Positions 5,683 to 7,500 of a stretch of DNA of 7,500 nt are shown piece after piece. The notes beneath the pieces were generated by a model, which ran no database searches, was not told the origin of the DNA, and saw only the letters and a program-made list of their open reading frames with translations. Within the stretch, counting starts at the first letter, position 1. Every line of letters begins with the position of its first letter. The DNA comes from Candidatus Omnitrophota bacterium (GTDB lineage: Bacteria > Omnitrophota > Gorgyraeia > Gygaellales > Profunditerraquicolaceae): positions 1-7,500 of the forward strand of contig JALOBQ010000046.1 of assembly GCA_023228185.1 (NCBI GenBank), written 5' to 3'. The position numbers and the translations under genes were made by a program.

Positions 5683-5710
5683 ATTATATTAGCAAGAATA
5701 GCCCTGTCAA
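5683..5710 (-). promoter_or_regulatory. Consensus-like sigma-70 promoter before the winged-helix gene
   Basis: On the minus strand TTGACA (5710-5705) and TATAAT (5688-5683) are both perfect consensus hexamers, 16 bases apart. Transcription should start around 5676, only about 12 bases before the ATG, so the mRNA would begin almost directly with the GGAGGG ribosome site (5676-5671). It lies within the 63-base gap after the TPR gene and would drive the winged-helix gene and the minor pilin. Confidence 0.75.
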
Positions 5711-5727
5711 TCAAATTCATCAGCATT

Positions 5728-7500
5728 TCATTTTTTAAGCGTCTGTTTAATTGTTTCAGCTTTCTCTCTGGCAAAATCAGATTCCTCAATATCAGCCTGA
5801 ATGATCCTTTGATATACATCTAAAGCTTGCGAAAAAGCCCCCTCTTCCTCGTAAATTTTAGCCGCCCTTAAAAGTGGCCGCGAAAACCCTTCTGCGGTTT
5901 TCTCCTGGCCTGCCGCCGATTGATACTCAAACGCCGCGGACTTTAAATCACCGATTGCTTCAAGGCTCTCAGCAAGCTTAAATTGAATAGCCGAAAGTTC
6001 TTCCAAAGGCAAATTCTTTAAACTTTCCCGGTAGCACTCTGCCGCGCGGATATAGTTAGAATCCTGATAATAGATATCCCCAAGTTTAATGTTAATAGAA
6101 CCGGATAATTCCGGATACTTATTCAATAATCCCTGGCAACAGGCGGCTGCCTGGCTGGATTGCCCCTCTCCAAAGCAAGAATCAATAAAAGCTAAAACAA
6201 CCTGCTTACGGTTCTCTTTCCCGCTAACCTTTAGCGCATGCTCAAAATTATCCCGCGCTAAAGAAAATTTTCTTTCATTAAGATAAGTCTTGCCTAAAAT
6301 ATAATATGCGTTGCCGATAAAACCGCTTTTTGGGTAATCATTGATCAAGGAAGAAAAATACCTGCGCGCAAGCGTTAAATCACCTTTGCGATAATAATAC
6401 TCCCCCAGCCACCAGATAACTTCCGGAGCAAAATTTGAATCCGGATATTTAGAACGCAATGCTTTGAACTTAGCCACTGCTTCAGTTTCATTATTCATTC
6501 TGTAATAGCAATCAGCAAGCTGATATTCGGCTTTCTGCAAAAGTTCCTGCTCCTGGCTAAAACGGTTAATTATTTTCTTGAATCCTGCGATCGCTTCATT
6601 AAATCTTTCTAAATTCATTAAACTGTTAGCCGATAAGTAAATAGCTGACGCCTCTAAAGAGGCTTCGGGAAAATCCTTAAATTGCCCTAAAGTTTTTAAA
6701 CAATTAACGTAATCTTTGTTTTGAAAATAAGCCAAAGCCAACATATAAACAGCCTGGCCATTAAGTTCTGAAACGGGGTAAATTTTAGCAAAATCGGTTA
6801 AATTTAAAATTACATCCGAAAGCTCAATTCTCTTTAAAGCAATCACTGCCAACTGATATTGCGCGTAATCGGCGCCAAGTGCATGCGGATAATTTTTAAT
6901 GATCTCGGAATAAGCCTGTTTGGCCTGGACAAGGTCAGCTTGAGCCAGATAAGCGTCGCCGAGCGCGCAAAGTAAACGGGTTTTCAGGTTCTGATCAGCC
7001 TCTGATTGAACAATTTTCATGATTTCAGCCGAACCTTCCCTTAACTTCCCTGATTTTAAATAAACCTGGCTTATCTTATATTTTAATCCGGAAATAATTT
7101 CGCTATTTTTTAGATTAGTGGTTTCCGCGATTGCTAAAGCCTGCCGGTAAGCATCCAAAGCAAGCGGGTATTCCATTAAATTATTACAGGCATCAGCCAG
7201 GCCCAAATAAGCCTCTAAGCGCATTGCTGGATCTTTACTGGAAGCCAGAATTTGGGCGTAGATTTTTTTCGACTGATATATTCTGTTGTCCTGAAAACAC
7301 AATATCGCTTTGCCCAATGATAAAATATCGGCACTTTTCTGATCCAAGGCATCGGAGTTTATCTCCGAAAAAAGATCTTGCGCTTCTTTATATTTTTTAA
7401 GCTTCAAATACGCCCAGCCGGCGCCAAGCCTGGCGGAAGCTTTAATTCTATTGTCTTTAGTTATCGTAAACGCTTTCAGGTAATTCCGGCAAGCTGCCTG
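5728..7500 (-). CDS. Long tetratricopeptide-repeat protein (5' end outside window)
   Basis: 590 residues are visible and the frame stays open to the right edge, so the true start and any signal peptide are missing. A TTG at 7407 is in frame but lies within a TPR and is not needed as a start. The protein is built of about 14 consecutive TPR-like units of 31-40 residues. Typical units are AYLGLADACNNLMEYPLALD, LLCALGDAYLAQADLVQAKQ, VIWWLGEYYYRKGDLTLARR, AYYILGKTYLNERKFSLARD and IKLGDIYYQDSNYIRAAECY, most with the Gly8/Tyr11/Ala20/Pro32 pattern. No enzyme domain is seen. It probably forms a solenoid for protein binding, as do periplasmic or outer-membrane assembly proteins of the BamD/PilF sort (inference). 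It ends with a charged helix and TGA at 5728. Proximity to the pilus genes is suggestive only, and the following gene has its own promoter. Confidence 0.88.
   Translation of the reverse strand, partial: QAACRNYLKAFTITKDNRIKASARLGAGWAYLKLKKYKEAQDLFSEINSDALDQKSADILSLGKAILCFQDNRIYQSKKIYAQILASSKDPAMRLEAYLGLADACNNLMEYPLALDAYRQALAIAETTNLKNSEIISGLKYKISQVYLKSGKLREGSAEIMKIVQSEADQNLKTRLLCALGDAYLAQADLVQAKQAYSEIIKNYPHALGADYAQYQLAVIALKRIELSDVILNLTDFAKIYPVSELNGQAVYMLALAYFQNKDYVNCLKTLGQFKDFPEASLEASAIYLSANSLMNLERFNEAIAGFKKIINRFSQEQELLQKAEYQLADCYYRMNNETEAVAKFKALRSKYPDSNFAPEVIWWLGEYYYRKGDLTLARRYFSSLINDYPKSGFIGNAYYILGKTYLNERKFSLARDNFEHALKVSGKENRKQVVLAFIDSCFGEGQSSQAAACCQGLLNKYPELSGSINIKLGDIYYQDSNYIRAAECYRESLKNLPLEELSAIQFKLAESLEAIGDLKSAAFEYQSAAGQEKTAEGFSRPLLRAAKIYEEEGAFSQALDVYQRIIQADIEESDFAREKAETIKQTLKK

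Overview
The window looks like part of a chromosome of an uncultivated diderm (Gram-negative-type) bacterium. The style of the genes (a PilM-PilN fusion, a short secretin without AMIN domains, a small excisionase-type HTH gene, a DUF2582-like winged-helix gene, a PilX/GspK-like pilin and a long TPR protein) reminds me most of Candidatus Omnitrophota and related lineages. That placement is an inference from gene style and was not tested by a search. All nine genes lie on the minus strand, so transcription runs from high to low coordinates. The two edge genes are cut by the window: the TPR gene lacks its 5' end and the ATPase gene lacks most of its 3' part.

Region 7500-5458: a long all-TPR protein ends at 5728. 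After a 63-base gap holding a consensus-like promoter comes a 68-residue winged-helix protein (5664-5458). This overlaps by 8 bases a short PilX/GspK-like minor pilin (5465-5067). About 314 non-coding bases follow (5066-4753). They carry an excellent sigma-70-type promoter (4830-4802), an A/T-rich UP-like tract and short repeats that could be operator sites.

Region 4752-1: a tightly packed operon begins with a 64-residue excisionase-type HTH protein. It is followed by a fused PilM-PilN (GspL-like) protein, PilO (GspM-like), a PilP/GspC-like periplasmic protein, the outer-membrane secretin PilQ/GspD, and the N-terminal part of the assembly ATPase PilB/GspE. Every junction overlaps or abuts (8, 0, 1, 14 and 1 bases), so the genes are probably co-transcribed and translationally coupled.

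Together the operon encodes the envelope-spanning machine of a type IV pilus or type II secretion-like system. The cytoplasmic ATPase would drive the machine, PilMN and PilO would form the inner-membrane alignment platform, and PilP would connect them to the secretin pore. Gene order (M-N-O-P-Q-B) is pilus-like. The fused PilMN with eroded actin-fold nucleotide motifs is GspL-like. The ATPase N-terminus carries two complete 24-residue motifs of the c-di-GMP-binding MshEN type, which suggests second-messenger control. The most interesting non-standard aspects are the HTH gene built into the head of the operon beneath phased direct repeats, the second small DNA-binding gene coupled to a minor pilin, and the degenerate PilM half. 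I see no wholly new system: no CRISPR array, insertion sequence, tRNA or rRNA.
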